DNA from: CAJCBL01 sp035298965
GTDB taxonomy: Bacteria > Verrucomicrobiota > Verrucomicrobiia > Opitutales > Opitutaceae
NCBI GenBank assembly: GCA_035298965.1
Contig: DATGXO010000196.1
Coordinates: forward strand, 1 to 32,464
DNA: 32,464 nt
Direction of reading: 5' to 3'
Positions 21,127-28,899 of this stretch are shown piece after piece. The position numbers and the translations under genes are program-made. A model generated the notes under the pieces. The model saw nothing but the letters and a program-made list of their open reading frames with translations, did not search any database and had not been told where the DNA came from. Each line of letters starts with the position of its first letter. Position 1 is the stretch's first letter.

Positions 21127-22379
21127 GGTGTTTCTCCGTCGGGTTCCGCGGGGGTGGTGGCCCGCTTCCAGTCGCGATACTCTTTGGTGTAGCGGAACGC
21201 GGAGGCCATGAGGTTCACGCAGGCCTTGGCCTCCTCCATGCCAAGCCCTCCGGGTCTGGCGATCAACGTGAGGTCCGGTGCATCCGCTATCAGCTTCATC
21301 CGCTCGTTCTCCATCTCCTCGTACCGCTCGAGCTGGGGTTGCGCGCTGCGGGCCCACACGAGGTACTCGCGCAGAAGGTCGCAGTACCGATTGCTGAAAT
21401 GACCGCAGTACTGGCCGAAGGCGTCGGCGATCTCCTTCCTTTTCAGTTCCATCAGCTTTGCTTTCCCGTCGTCGTCGGACCCACCGGACCCAACGGACCC
21501 GCTCGACGTGCTAGAACTGCTGGACCCGGAGCTGCCGCTCGACTCGCTGCTTTCGGAGCGCGGTGATGGGTTCAACAGCACTTCTCCGTGCTCGGCTGCT
21601 TCCTGTGCGCGCTCGAACTCCGCCCTGTCAGCGTCGAGGTGCGGATTTCCGATCCGCTCCAGTTGGTCCAACAGCGGCTCAATGGAGGTCCGGCGAAACT
21701 CGTCCGCCTCTGCCTCAAGGGCATGGATCTTGTCCAGGACCACCTCGCGGCCCGCGAAGGTGGCGGCGAGGAGCACCTTCTGGTCCTGTGCGATCTTCTG
21801 AGCGTCGGCCAGGCGTTTGCGTTTCTGCTCCTCGGCCGCCTGCTCCTCGGGCGTGCGCGCCTCCGCGTTCGCGCGGGCCACCGCCATCTGCTGGGCGACC
21901 CACGCCTTCGTCTTGGGGTCGGTGATGTCCGCCTCGCCACGCTCCTTGTTGGGTCGCTTGGTCGGGACCTTCAACGCCTTCGCCTCGTCGATGGTGAGAT
22001 CGGCCTGCTGCTGGAGAACTTGTTGGGCGATCTCGCGTTTCGTCTTGGCCCGGGCTTCGCGGCCTTGCTTGCCGGAGGCTTTGATTTTGTCGATCTGCTC
22101 CTGCGTGAGGCCGGCCTGCTTCATCATCTGCTCGCGAATCTCGGCCTCGCGCTCCTTGGCGTGGGCCTTCTGTTCGCGGTTGCGGGCATTCGCCTCCCGC
22201 TGGATCTCGCGGGTCACCTTCACGAGATCGTCGTGAAACACCTTCTCGGCGTCGGAGTAATCGTCGCAGATGATGCGCGGCGGCTCAGGCACGCGGGACA
22301 GGAGCCCGATGGGGGATTCGTTCGTTTCCGCCGCGACAGTCGCAACGGAGACCAGCAAAACGGCGATCGTTCGATACAT
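21123..22379 (-). CDS. Secreted coiled-coil protein with a serine-rich linker, first gene of a coupled trio
   Basis: No known family recognised. This 418-residue protein starts with a signal peptide (MYRTIAVLLVSVATVAA). Residues about 42-265 are very rich in Glu, Lys, Gln, Ala and Arg and read as long alpha-helices or coiled coil. At about 273-304 there is a low-complexity linker of Ser and Gly ending SDDDGK. The C-terminal domain (about 305-405) is helical with conserved-looking cysteines (YCGHFSNRYCDLLREYL, KACVNLMASAFRYTKEYRDW). The ATG at 22379 begins the signal peptide; 13 extra upstream codons would spoil it. Its stop overlaps the LRR gene start, so the trio forms one operon of exported proteins. 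Confidence 0.85.
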   Translation of the reverse strand: MYRTIAVLLVSVATVAAETNESPIGLLSRVPEPPRIICDDYSDAEKVFHDDLVKVTREIQREANARNREQKAHAKEREAEIREQMMKQAGLTQEQIDKIKASGKQGREARAKTKREIAQQVLQQQADLTIDEAKALKVPTKRPNKERGEADITDPKTKAWVAQQMAVARANAEARTPEEQAAEEQKRKRLADAQKIAQDQKVLLAATFAGREVVLDKIHALEAEADEFRRTSIEPLLDQLERIGNPHLDADRAEFERAQEAAEHGEVLLNPSPRSESSESSGSSGSSSSSTSSGSVGSGGSDDDGKAKLMELKRKEIADAFGQYCGHFSNRYCDLLREYLVWARSAQPQLERYEEMENERMKLIADAPDLTLIARPGGLGMEEAKACVNLMASAFRYTKEYRDWKRATTPAEPDGETP

Positions 22380-22677
22380 GGGGTGAGGTACGGTTGACCC
22401 GGAATCGCTGCGCGCCACCCGCGCCTGGAATCGCCCGACAGTGCGGCGCGGCTGCCGCCAACGTGCGAAGGACCATGCCGGCGGGAAGGTGTGGGGTCAA
22501 CGCGATTACGGGCGCCCGGCCGGGATGGTATCCGTGATTCGGAGCAATACCGGCGGTGAGTCCGGAGGCGCGGGCGGGCTCTTCCGAGAACGTGTACCAG
22601 CGGAAGGTGTGAGAACTCCGCCAACACGCCCGACGAGAGCGGTGTCACTCCCCTCCCCGCGCCACGAGCGGTCGGGA
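22380..22677 (-). other. Intergenic region upstream of the secreted-protein trio
   Basis: No gene is supported in these 298 bp. In the minus sense a TTGACC (22495-22500) followed after 17 nt by CATGGT is a weak promoter candidate for the trio. GGTTGACCC near 22393 and GGGTCAAC near 22494 form an 8-bp inverted repeat about 90 bp apart, which could be coincidence. Confidence 0.25.
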
Positions 22678-24012
22678 CTACAACCGCGCGCTGTCGCCCG
22701 CATCGGCCAACACCCGCTCGACGCGCACCCGGCGCAGTCGCTCGGCGTTCACCTCGGTCGCCGTCAGCCGGTACTCGCCGATCGTGACGACATCGCCGCG
22801 GCGCGGCGCGACGCCGAGGTTGCGCTGGAACCACGCGCCGACGGTCTCACGCGGACTCCACTCGAGCGGCCAGCCAGTCTCCGCCTGGAGTTCGCGCATC
22901 GTCAGCGAGGCGCTCACGACGATGGTCGACGCCGTGCGTTCGAAGATCGGCCCGTGCTCGATGTCGAGCTCGTCGCGGATGTCGCCCACGATCTCTTCGA
23001 GCACATCCTCAAAAGTCACGATGCCGGCCATGCCGCCCGTCTCGCTACGCACCACGGCCAGATGGCTGCGTTCTGCGCGGAAGCGCTCGATCATCGTCGG
23101 CACCGTCGTCTTCAGCTCGAACATCAGCACCGGCCGGATCAGCGGCTCGAACGACATTTCCGGCCCCAGCGCCGCGATCTGCCAGAGCCACTCGCGCACG
23201 AGCAGCATGCCCTCGACCTTGTCCTTGCTGCCGCGGCAGACGGGCAACCGGCTCAGTCCGCTCACCTGCGCCACGCGCAGGTTGTCCTGCAGCGGCCGGT
23301 CGAGCCAGAGCACCACCACCTCCTCCTTCGGCAGAAGAATCTGTTGCGCTGTCGTGGACCGCACCCGCAACGACTGCACCATGAGTTTGTTCACGAGCGC
23401 ATCCGCCGGGTGCGCGTGGCTCGCGTGGCTGAACACGTACTCGAGCTCGTCCGCGCTGAACGTGTGCCCCCCCTCCGTCGCCGGCCCGAGCCCCGCCCAG
23501 CGCAGGAACTGGTTGGCGAGGCCGTTGAGTGTCCAGATCACCGGGAAGAACACCGTGTGGAAGACCATCAGCGGACCGGAGATCCAGAGGGAAACGCCCT
23601 TCGCGCGCTGGATCGCCAGCGACTTCGGCGCGAGCTCGCCGAAGATGATGTGGAGGAACGTGATCACCGTGAACGCGAAGCCGAACGTGATCGACTTCAC
23701 CGCCGTGGGATCGGCCACGCCGAGTTTCGCCAGCACCGGCTCGAGCCGGTGCGCGAGAAATGGCTCGCCAAGCCAGCCCAGCCCGAGGCTCGCCAGCGTG
23801 ATACCCAGCTGCGTGGCCGAGAGCGCGGCATCGAGATGCTCGCTCGCCTTGATCGCCAGCCGCACGCGCCAGCCGCCGGTTTTCTCGAGCGGCCGCAACT
23901 GGCTCGTGCGCACCTTCACCAACGCAAACTCGGCGGCGACGAAGAAGCCGTTGGCGGCGACTAAAGCCAGGATCGTGAACGTCTCGAAAAGGATGCCCAG
24001 GAAAGTTCGCAT
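22678..24012 (-). CDS. CNNM/CorC-type membrane protein with CBS pair (hemolysin-family, HlyC/CorC)
   Basis: The 444-residue protein has the three-part layout of the family annotated as hemolysin or CorC/CNNM: an N-terminal membrane domain (about 1-190, with FETFTILALVAANGFFVAAEFALVKVR, SATQLGITLASLGLGWLGEP and FLHIIFGELAPKSLAIQRA), a CBS-domain pair (about 205-335, with VVLWLDRPLQDNLRVAQVSGLSRLPV and GMAGIVTFEDVLEEIVGDI), and a C-terminal CorC_HlyC domain (about 355-435). Members are linked to magnesium or sodium transport across the inner membrane. The ATG at 24012 was chosen because a longer reading to 24207 translates the neighbouring tRNA gene. It ends in TAG. Confidence 0.92.
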   Translation of the reverse strand: MRTFLGILFETFTILALVAANGFFVAAEFALVKVRTSQLRPLEKTGGWRVRLAIKASEHLDAALSATQLGITLASLGLGWLGEPFLAHRLEPVLAKLGVADPTAVKSITFGFAFTVITFLHIIFGELAPKSLAIQRAKGVSLWISGPLMVFHTVFFPVIWTLNGLANQFLRWAGLGPATEGGHTFSADELEYVFSHASHAHPADALVNKLMVQSLRVRSTTAQQILLPKEEVVVLWLDRPLQDNLRVAQVSGLSRLPVCRGSKDKVEGMLLVREWLWQIAALGPEMSFEPLIRPVLMFELKTTVPTMIERFRAERSHLAVVRSETGGMAGIVTFEDVLEEIVGDIRDELDIEHGPIFERTASTIVVSASLTMRELQAETGWPLEWSPRETVGAWFQRNLGVAPRRGDVVTIGEYRLTATEVNAERLRRVRVERVLADAGDSARL

Positions 24013-24108
24013 GAAGGCGGCCGCCACTAGGACAACAATTCGCCGATTCGCCAACTCGCATCGCCGCTCTTCCGCCGGCGTGCCATCCGTAGCCCGACCG
24101 GGCGAAGG

Positions 24109-24197
<89 letters not shown>

Positions 24198-24211
24198 GTG
24201 GCTGCATCGTC

Positions 24212-24231
24212 GGTCCCGGTTGCCCGGGACC
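24212..24231. repeat. Perfect 8-bp hairpin between the glycosyltransferase gene and tRNA-Ser
   Basis: GGTCCCGG and CCGGGACC are separated by four nucleotides, which read GCAA on the minus strand, a stable GNRA-type tetraloop. It lies behind the glycosyltransferase stop and 15 nt ahead of the tRNA 5' end. No U-run follows on the minus strand, so if it ends transcription it is not a standard intrinsic terminator. Confidence 0.5.
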
Positions 24232-24302
24232 AAAAACGCGAGGGGCAAGAGGAGAGCGACGCCGCCGCGCCGGTCAACAACGGAAAAAGCAAACTACGCG
24301 CC

Positions 24303-26021
24303 CTACTCCGCGCCGTCGTCCGGCTCGACGCGCTTCGCCGGTGCCGTCGCCGGCAGCTCGAGGGGCTCCTGCACCGCGCCCGGCGGCCGCGGAAACTCCA
24401 CCCACACCAGCCGTTTGCCGCCCATGCGGAGCGGATGCGCGAGCACGCGTTCGCCGAAACGCGGCGCGAGTTCGGCCCAATCCTTCGCCACAAACACGAT
24501 CAGCCCCGACGCGTTCTGCGTCAGCACCGCCTCGACCTCCTCAGGCCGGCGCAGCTCCCGCCCCGGCCGCTCGACATAGTACGGTACGATCGCGAGCTGG
24601 AGCCCGTAGACGTGGATCGGCTGCCCCGGAGCGAGCCGTCGTTGGGCTTCGGGCACGAGCGCCAACGGCGCCTTCACCGGATTGAGCGCCGGCAACACCA
24701 CCGCGCCGGCGATGACGAGCAGCGCGAACACCGTGCCCGCGAACTCGCCGAACCAGCGCAACGAAAGTCGTTCGCGCCGCAACCGCCGCGCGAGCCACAC
24801 ACCCGCCGCGAGCATCGGCACACCTAGCGCGGCCAGCCGCCACGTGAGCGCCGCCGTGTCGATTCCCGTCAACGCCTTCGCGAGCTTCAGCCCGAGTTTT
24901 CCCTCGGGCGGCACGACGTTCAGCGTCACCGCCCCCGCGCAACCGACCACGCCGACCAGCAGCACGAAGCCCGTCGCGATCCAGCCGCTCACGCTCGTCC
25001 AGCGACGCGAAAGTCCGCCGAACGTCGGCCATGCGGCCGCGACCAGCAACGCCGCCGCCGGGTAGGCCGCGAGGATGTACATCTGCCGTTTCCCCGAAAA
25101 CAGGGAGAACATCACGATGATGAACAGTCCCCACGCGAGCAGCCGCCGCCGGAGCACGCCCGGCCCGAGCGCGAGGTACGCCGCCGGGATGAAGATCGTC
25201 CACGGCATGAACTCCGAGGGGAAGTGCGTCAGGTAATAATGGAACGGATTCGCGTGGTTCGCCGCCTGCGCCACGCGCCCGATGAACTTCACCCCGAACA
25301 TCGCCGCGAAATACTCGTCGGGCCCGTGCGCGATCCACCGCGCCGCCGCGAGCCAGACACCGATCGGCACGAGCGCCAGCGGCACGCCCCACGCCCAGTG
25401 CCAGCGGCGCAGTTTCGCGCCCTCGCCGCCCGCGAGCGTCGCCGCGAGGTACGCGCCGAGCACGACCGGGATCGCCACCGGCCCCTTCGCAAACGTACCG
25501 AGCCCGAGCAGCAGATACGCCGCCGGCAAACGCCACCGCCGGCCGTCGTCGTTGTACGAGAAGAAATGGTAGAGCGCCGCGAGCTCGAAGCCGAATAGCA
25601 AGGGATCGATCCGCCCCCAACCGCCCTCCCACCACACGAGATAGGAGGTCATCGTCACGAGCACCGCGCGCCACGCCGTCGCCGCGTCGGTCCAGCGTTG
25701 CGCCAGCCGCGCGATCGCCCACAGCCCGAGGATCATGCCAAACAGGCTCGGGAGCCGCGCCGAGAGGCTGTTGATCTCGCCGCCGGTCACGACCGACGCC
25801 GCGTTGATCAGCCAGAAAAGAAACGCCGGCTTGTCCGGATAAAGCCCGCCGTTGACATGCATCACGAGCCACTCGCCCGTGTCGCGCATCTCGCGCGCGA
25901 TGTAGGCGTAGCGCGCCTCGTCCGGCGCCCAGAGACCACGTTGCCAGTATTGGCCGAGCCAGAGGAGAACCGGCAGGAGGATCAACGCCCACACGGGCGG
26001 ACGGCGGCGAAACAGGTCCAT
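24303..26021 (-). CDS. ArnT-like GT-C glycosyltransferase (dolichyl-phosphate-mannose-protein mannosyltransferase superfamily)
   Basis: This 572-residue integral membrane protein has about 11-12 hydrophobic helices and the topology of GT-C glycosyltransferases of the ArnT/PMT type (GT39/GT83), which move a sugar from a polyprenyl-phosphate carrier to lipid A or protein on the periplasmic side. The first outer loop has WAPDEARYAYIAREM with the conserved acidic pair D34-E35, followed by GLYPDKPAFLFWL, as in ArnT. Later blocks include GLGTFAKGPVAIPVVLG, NPFHYYLTHFPSEFMPWTIF and FSLFSGKRQMYILAAYP, all matching the family. A soluble C-terminal domain (about 470-572) ends the protein. The acceptor cannot be read from sequence. 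The ATG at 26021 is chosen because the 27 codons of a longer reading do not resemble the family. Confidence 0.9.
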   Translation of the reverse strand: MDLFRRRPPVWALILLPVLLWLGQYWQRGLWAPDEARYAYIAREMRDTGEWLVMHVNGGLYPDKPAFLFWLINAASVVTGGEINSLSARLPSLFGMILGLWAIARLAQRWTDAATAWRAVLVTMTSYLVWWEGGWGRIDPLLFGFELAALYHFFSYNDDGRRWRLPAAYLLLGLGTFAKGPVAIPVVLGAYLAATLAGGEGAKLRRWHWAWGVPLALVPIGVWLAAARWIAHGPDEYFAAMFGVKFIGRVAQAANHANPFHYYLTHFPSEFMPWTIFIPAAYLALGPGVLRRRLLAWGLFIIVMFSLFSGKRQMYILAAYPAAALLVAAAWPTFGGLSRRWTSVSGWIATGFVLLVGVVGCAGAVTLNVVPPEGKLGLKLAKALTGIDTAALTWRLAALGVPMLAAGVWLARRLRRERLSLRWFGEFAGTVFALLVIAGAVVLPALNPVKAPLALVPEAQRRLAPGQPIHVYGLQLAIVPYYVERPGRELRRPEEVEAVLTQNASGLIVFVAKDWAELAPRFGERVLAHPLRMGGKRLVWVEFPRPPGAVQEPLELPATAPAKRVEPDDGAE

Positions 26022-26192
26022 GTTGCCGCGACGCTGCCCCGCCCGCGCCCCAAGAGGCAAGCCCGGCCGCGCGCTCGGCCCCAACCGCTGCGCCACCACC
26101 AAAGCCCGGGTAACCCCGCGCTTGCCGCGCGCGTCTTCTCGGCCGTTAGTTTGAACAAAAACACCTGCGCCGAGTCACACCCGACGTTCCCC

Positions 26193-26861
26193 ATGAGCTT
26201 CCGGCACCTCCTTCTCTTCGCCCTGTCCGCACTCGCCGTCGGCGCCTCCGCCGCCGAGTCGAAACGTTTCTCGCAGACGCTCACCGCCGAGCAGCGCACC
26301 GTGACCGGCGTCGAACAGCTCAACTCCGATCAGGTCGCCGCGCTCGATGCACTCGTCCGCTTGAATCTCAACCAGGCCGCGGCCGACGCCCAGAAAGCCG
26401 AGCGCACCAAGTCCGCCGCCGACCCCGCCAACACGCCGGCACCCGCGCCCGCGCAACCCGCCGCGTTTTCGCAATGGCTCTCCGCCGACCAGCGCCGCGC
26501 CGCCGGTTTCGAGACGCTCTCCGCCGAGCAACAGGCGCAGATCGACGCTCTCGTCGCCGCGCAGGCTCCCGGCTCGCCTCGCTACGAACCCGCCGCACCG
26601 AAGCCCGTCGAAGCCGTCGAGTTTTTCCCGAATCGTTTCGAAGTGCACGGCGAGGTCGGGCTCAGCCTCGGCTTCGGCAGCGGCGGCTACAACTCGCACG
26701 CCGCCTGGGTCACCTCCTCGCTGCTCGACACCAAGACCGGCACCGAGGTCAGCGTGACCGTCGCCTCCGGCCGCGAGAAATGGAAACGCGGTTATCCGTG
26801 CCGCTACGATTGGGACGACGTCTCGTTCGGCCTCTCCGCTCCGCTCTTCAGCGGCCGCTGA
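26193..26861 (+). CDS. Secreted protein with two copies of a ~30-residue repeat, function unknown
   Basis: This 222-residue protein has a signal peptide (MSFRHLLLFALSALAVGASAA). Two related segments follow: FSQTLTAEQRTVTGVEQLNS-QVAALDALV (about 26-55) and FSQWLSADQRRAAGFETLSA-QQAQIDALV (about 96-125), with roughly half of the positions identical. They are joined by an Ala/Pro-rich linker (NTPAPAPAQPA). The C-terminal part (about 145-222) contains VHGEVGLSLGFGSGGYNSHA and SVTVASGREKWKRGYPC with alternating hydrophobic residues, suggesting beta structure. I do not recognise the family. A strong terminator follows 21 bp behind the stop, so it is a single-gene unit; a longer reading upstream to 25698 overlaps the divergent glycosyltransferase gene and was rejected. 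Confidence 0.82.
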   Translation: MSFRHLLLFALSALAVGASAAESKRFSQTLTAEQRTVTGVEQLNSDQVAALDALVRLNLNQAAADAQKAERTKSAADPANTPAPAPAQPAAFSQWLSADQRRAAGFETLSAEQQAQIDALVAAQAPGSPRYEPAAPKPVEAVEFFPNRFEVHGEVGLSLGFGSGGYNSHAAWVTSSLLDTKTGTEVSVTVASGREKWKRGYPCRYDWDDVSFGLSAPLFSGR

Positions 26862-26882
26862 GCCACTGATTTTCCGCCCGAG

Positions 26883-26912
26883 GGCCGCGCCGTGTGCGCG
26901 GCCTTTTTTTTT
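26883..26912 (+). terminator. Rho-independent terminator
   Basis: GGCCGCGC, a 5-nt loop (CGTGT) and GCGCGGCC form a perfect 8-bp GC stem followed by nine T residues (26904-26912). It lies 22 nt behind the stop of the secreted repeat protein and is the only textbook intrinsic terminator I see in the window. Confidence 0.93.
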
Positions 26913-26990
26913 CCACAGGTCCACAGCTGCCGGCGAGACGCGCCCCGGCGACGCCGCGTATTTCCGCTGGATGTGACTACCACTTCACCC

Positions 26991-27001
26991 GGCACAGTGC
27001 C
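26991..27001. promoter_or_regulatory. Short perfect dyad upstream of the 62-aa gene, possible MerR site
   Basis: GGCAC-A-GTGCC lies 51 bp before the ATG of the 62-aa gene. MerR-type regulators bind dyads placed between the -35 and -10 boxes, and a MerR gene follows downstream. I cannot identify convincing -35 and -10 boxes around it, so this is only a candidate. Confidence 0.25.
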
Positions 27002-27051
27002 CGCGTCGGCGCCACCGCCGATCTCGCAACATCCAACAACGAAAACACACC

Positions 27052-27240
27052 ATGAAAACCGTCACCAAGGACCAGTTCATCGCCGTGCTCGACGACGCCG
27101 GCGTCACCGAAGCCCAGAAACAGCGGTTGCACGCCGCGTTCGAAAAACGGTATCCGGAAGCCCACCAAGCGTTCCTCGAATACCTCGGCTTCTCGGCCGA
27201 TGCCGTCCGCGACATCCGCGCGCGCAGCCGCGCCGCCTGA
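27052..27240 (+). CDS. 62-aa protein, stand-alone paralogue of the C-terminal domain of the adjacent MerR regulator
   Basis: The protein (MKTVTKDQFIAVLDDAGV... ending ARSRAA) is one small, probably helical domain with no signal peptide. It aligns without gaps to residues 118-174 of the MerR regulator encoded 86 bp downstream: shared features are TK at the start, G at mid-helix, R-x-H-A-x-FEK, PEAHQ-x-FLE-x-LG, AD-x-V and IR-x-x-S, about 27 identities in 56 positions by eye. It therefore matches what is the effector or partner domain of the regulator, without the DNA-binding part. It might share the regulator's ligand or form mixed dimers with it. No cysteine is present. The ATG is the only sensible start; the leader CAACGAAAACACACC lacks a Shine-Dalgarno motif. 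Confidence 0.8.
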   Translation: MKTVTKDQFIAVLDDAGVTEAQKQRLHAAFEKRYPEAHQAFLEYLGFSADAVRDIRARSRAA

Positions 27241-27252
27241 GCTTCAGCCTCC

Positions 27253-27278
27253 GGTCGACGGCCTCCGCGCCGTCGACC
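27253..27278. repeat. Perfect 9-bp hairpin between the 62-aa gene and the MerR gene
   Basis: GGTCGACGG, an 8-nt loop and CCGTCGACC form a perfect stem 12 nt behind the stop of the 62-aa gene. No T-run follows. It could attenuate or process transcripts between the two cistrons and so set the ratio of the two products. Confidence 0.55.
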
Positions 27279-27326
27279 GCTTCCGCGTTAACCTCCGTCG
27301 TCAGCCTTTCCGCCTCCGTCGCCTCC

Positions 27327-27941
27327 GTGAAAACGATTCGCCAACTCGCCGCGCAGTCCGGCCTTTCACGCACCACGCTGCTCTACTACGACCGCCTCGG
27401 TCTGCTCCGTCCCGAGTATCGCACCTCGGCGGGCCACCGGCTTTATTCGCCCGAGGACGAGGCGCGGCTCGCGCGCATCTGCGAACTCCGCCGCGCCGGT
27501 CTGCCGCTCGGCGAGATCGATGCCGTGCTTGAGCCCTCGCAGAAGCTCCGCGCCCCGCTCGGCGACGCGCTCAACCGCCGCCTCTCCGACCTCAACCGCG
27601 AGATCGCCGCCCTCCGCCGCCAACAACAAGTCGCCCTCGCCCTCCTGCGCGACCAGTCCGCCCACGGCCGCACCCGCGCGATGACGAAGGAGCGTTGGAT
27701 CCAGCTCCTCACCGCCTGCGGGCTCGACCAGAAGGACCGCGACCGTTGGCACGCCGAGTTCGAAAAACTCTCCCCCGAAGCGCATCAGGATTTCCTCGAA
27801 TCGCTCGGCCTCCCGGCCGACGAAGTCGCCGCAATCCGCCACTGGTCCGCGCGCGCCGGCGAGGTCGCGACCGAACCCCGGCCCAAGCGAACCACCGCGC
27901 GCAAGACTCCCGCCCACGCCGCCCTTCGGACGCGCCGGTAA
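27327..27941 (+). CDS. MerR-family transcriptional regulator
   Basis: This 204-residue protein has the MerR N-terminal winged helix-turn-helix: KTIRQLAAQSGLSRTTLLYYDRLGLL (2-27), the wing with SAGHRLYSPEDEARL (34-48) and LRRAGLPLGEIDAVL (54-68). A dimerisation helix follows (about 80-110, LNRRLSDLNREIAALRRQQQVALALL). The C-terminal domain (117-175, TKERWIQLLTACGLD...WHAEFEKLSPEAHQDFLESLG...IRHWSA) is paralogous to the whole 62-aa protein encoded just upstream. There is no metal-binding cysteine pattern like that of MerR or CueR; the one Cys of this domain is C131. The tail (180-204) is basic and Pro/Ala-rich. The start is taken as GTG 27327, which gives the canonical MerR N-terminus; upstream codons are low-complexity. 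Confidence 0.9.
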   Translation: MKTIRQLAAQSGLSRTTLLYYDRLGLLRPEYRTSAGHRLYSPEDEARLARICELRRAGLPLGEIDAVLEPSQKLRAPLGDALNRRLSDLNREIAALRRQQQVALALLRDQSAHGRTRAMTKERWIQLLTACGLDQKDRDRWHAEFEKLSPEAHQDFLESLGLPADEVAAIRHWSARAGEVATEPRPKRTTARKTPAHAALRTRR

Positions 27942-28050
27942 ACCGGCCAGCGCGCGTTGCGACCGCTCGTCGCGTCCGCCCTGACGCCGCCCGCCTCCTG
28001 GGCGATAGTGCGGCCGTCGGTGCGGTCTACCCCGCCCCGGCCACGCTACC

Positions 28051-28887
28051 ATGAGCCACCACCTGCACTTCGCCTCGTCGTCCCGCCGGCTTGATCGGCG
28101 CACTCACGCCCGCCTGCTCGCCGGCCTCCTCTTCGGCCTCACCACCGCCGGCTCCGCCATCTCCAGTGCCAGCGCCGCGACCGGGGGTGCCCGTCCCACC
28201 GATACCGCGCTCTGGAACAGCGCCGTCCAGATCGCACGCGCCTCCCGTTGGATTTTCCCTGGGCGCGCCGTGATCGAAGAAACCGCCACACGCGACAAGA
28301 CCACCGCCCGCACCCGCGTCACCGCCCGCCTCGAGAACGAGGGCGGCGGAGAGCCCGCCTTGGCCGTCACCGAAGTTCGCCTCGGCGATCAGGATCTCAC
28401 CCATGATCGCGCCGAGGATGTCGCCGCCACGCTCACTCCGCTGCTCGAGACGCTCTACCGACCCGACCACCCGCTCGCGCTCCACTCCGCCGAGGAGGCG
28501 CGCCCGGTCAGCGAGAAGGAGATCGACGGTTTTCGCTGCCGCGGTTTCGCCACGCGCAACGAACTCGACGGCGTCGCCGTCGAAATGACCACGTGGATCG
28601 ATGTCGTCCGCGGTTTCGCCCGCCGGATCGATTTCCACGCGGTGAACCTCCCGATTCGCAAAGACGGCGCCGTCCTGCGCGCGCTCGTCGGCACCGCCGA
28701 GTACACGCTTGATGCGGAAAACCGCTGGCTGCTCGTCCGCCATCGCGAGCACAGCGACCTGCGCGCCCCGGTCGTGCTCTCCAATGTCGAAATCCGCGCC
28801 GACCGCACCATCACGTGCGACGGCCATTGGGAATACCACGGTCCCCGGCGCGACGAGAGCGCGACCGCGTCGTTCACGACCCCGTGA
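28051..28887 (+). CDS. Secreted hypothetical protein
   Basis: No family recognised. The 278-residue protein has a long N-region rich in Arg and His followed by a hydrophobic stretch (LLAGLLFGLTTAGSAISSASAATG, about 22-45), consistent with a signal peptide. The mature part contains helical and beta segments, among them WNSAVQIARASRWIFPGRAVIEE, TARTRVTARLENEGGGEPAL, DGFRCRGFATRNELDGVAVEMTTWIDV and LRALVGTAEYTLD, which resemble a beta-rich domain of the kind seen in periplasmic or lipoprotein-like factors. It starts 110 bp behind the MerR gene and might be in the same transcript. It converges on the methyltransferase gene with a 12-bp gap and no clear terminator. Confidence 0.75.
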   Translation: MSHHLHFASSSRRLDRRTHARLLAGLLFGLTTAGSAISSASAATGGARPTDTALWNSAVQIARASRWIFPGRAVIEETATRDKTTARTRVTARLENEGGGEPALAVTEVRLGDQDLTHDRAEDVAATLTPLLETLYRPDHPLALHSAEEARPVSEKEIDGFRCRGFATRNELDGVAVEMTTWIDVVRGFARRIDFHAVNLPIRKDGAVLRALVGTAEYTLDAENRWLLVRHREHSDLRAPVVLSNVEIRADRTITCDGHWEYHGPRRDESATASFTTP

Positions 28888-28899
28888 ACGGCGCAGCGG

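Noticed and set aside
20197..21357. Extended start for the LRR protein at 21357
   Set aside because: The extension overlaps the upstream coiled-coil gene and would bury the signal peptide; the ATG at 21126 has a GGAG at good spacing and overlaps the previous stop.
25698..26192. Extended N-terminus of the secreted repeat protein
   Set aside because: It is antisense to the start of the glycosyltransferase gene and would remove the signal peptide at 26193.
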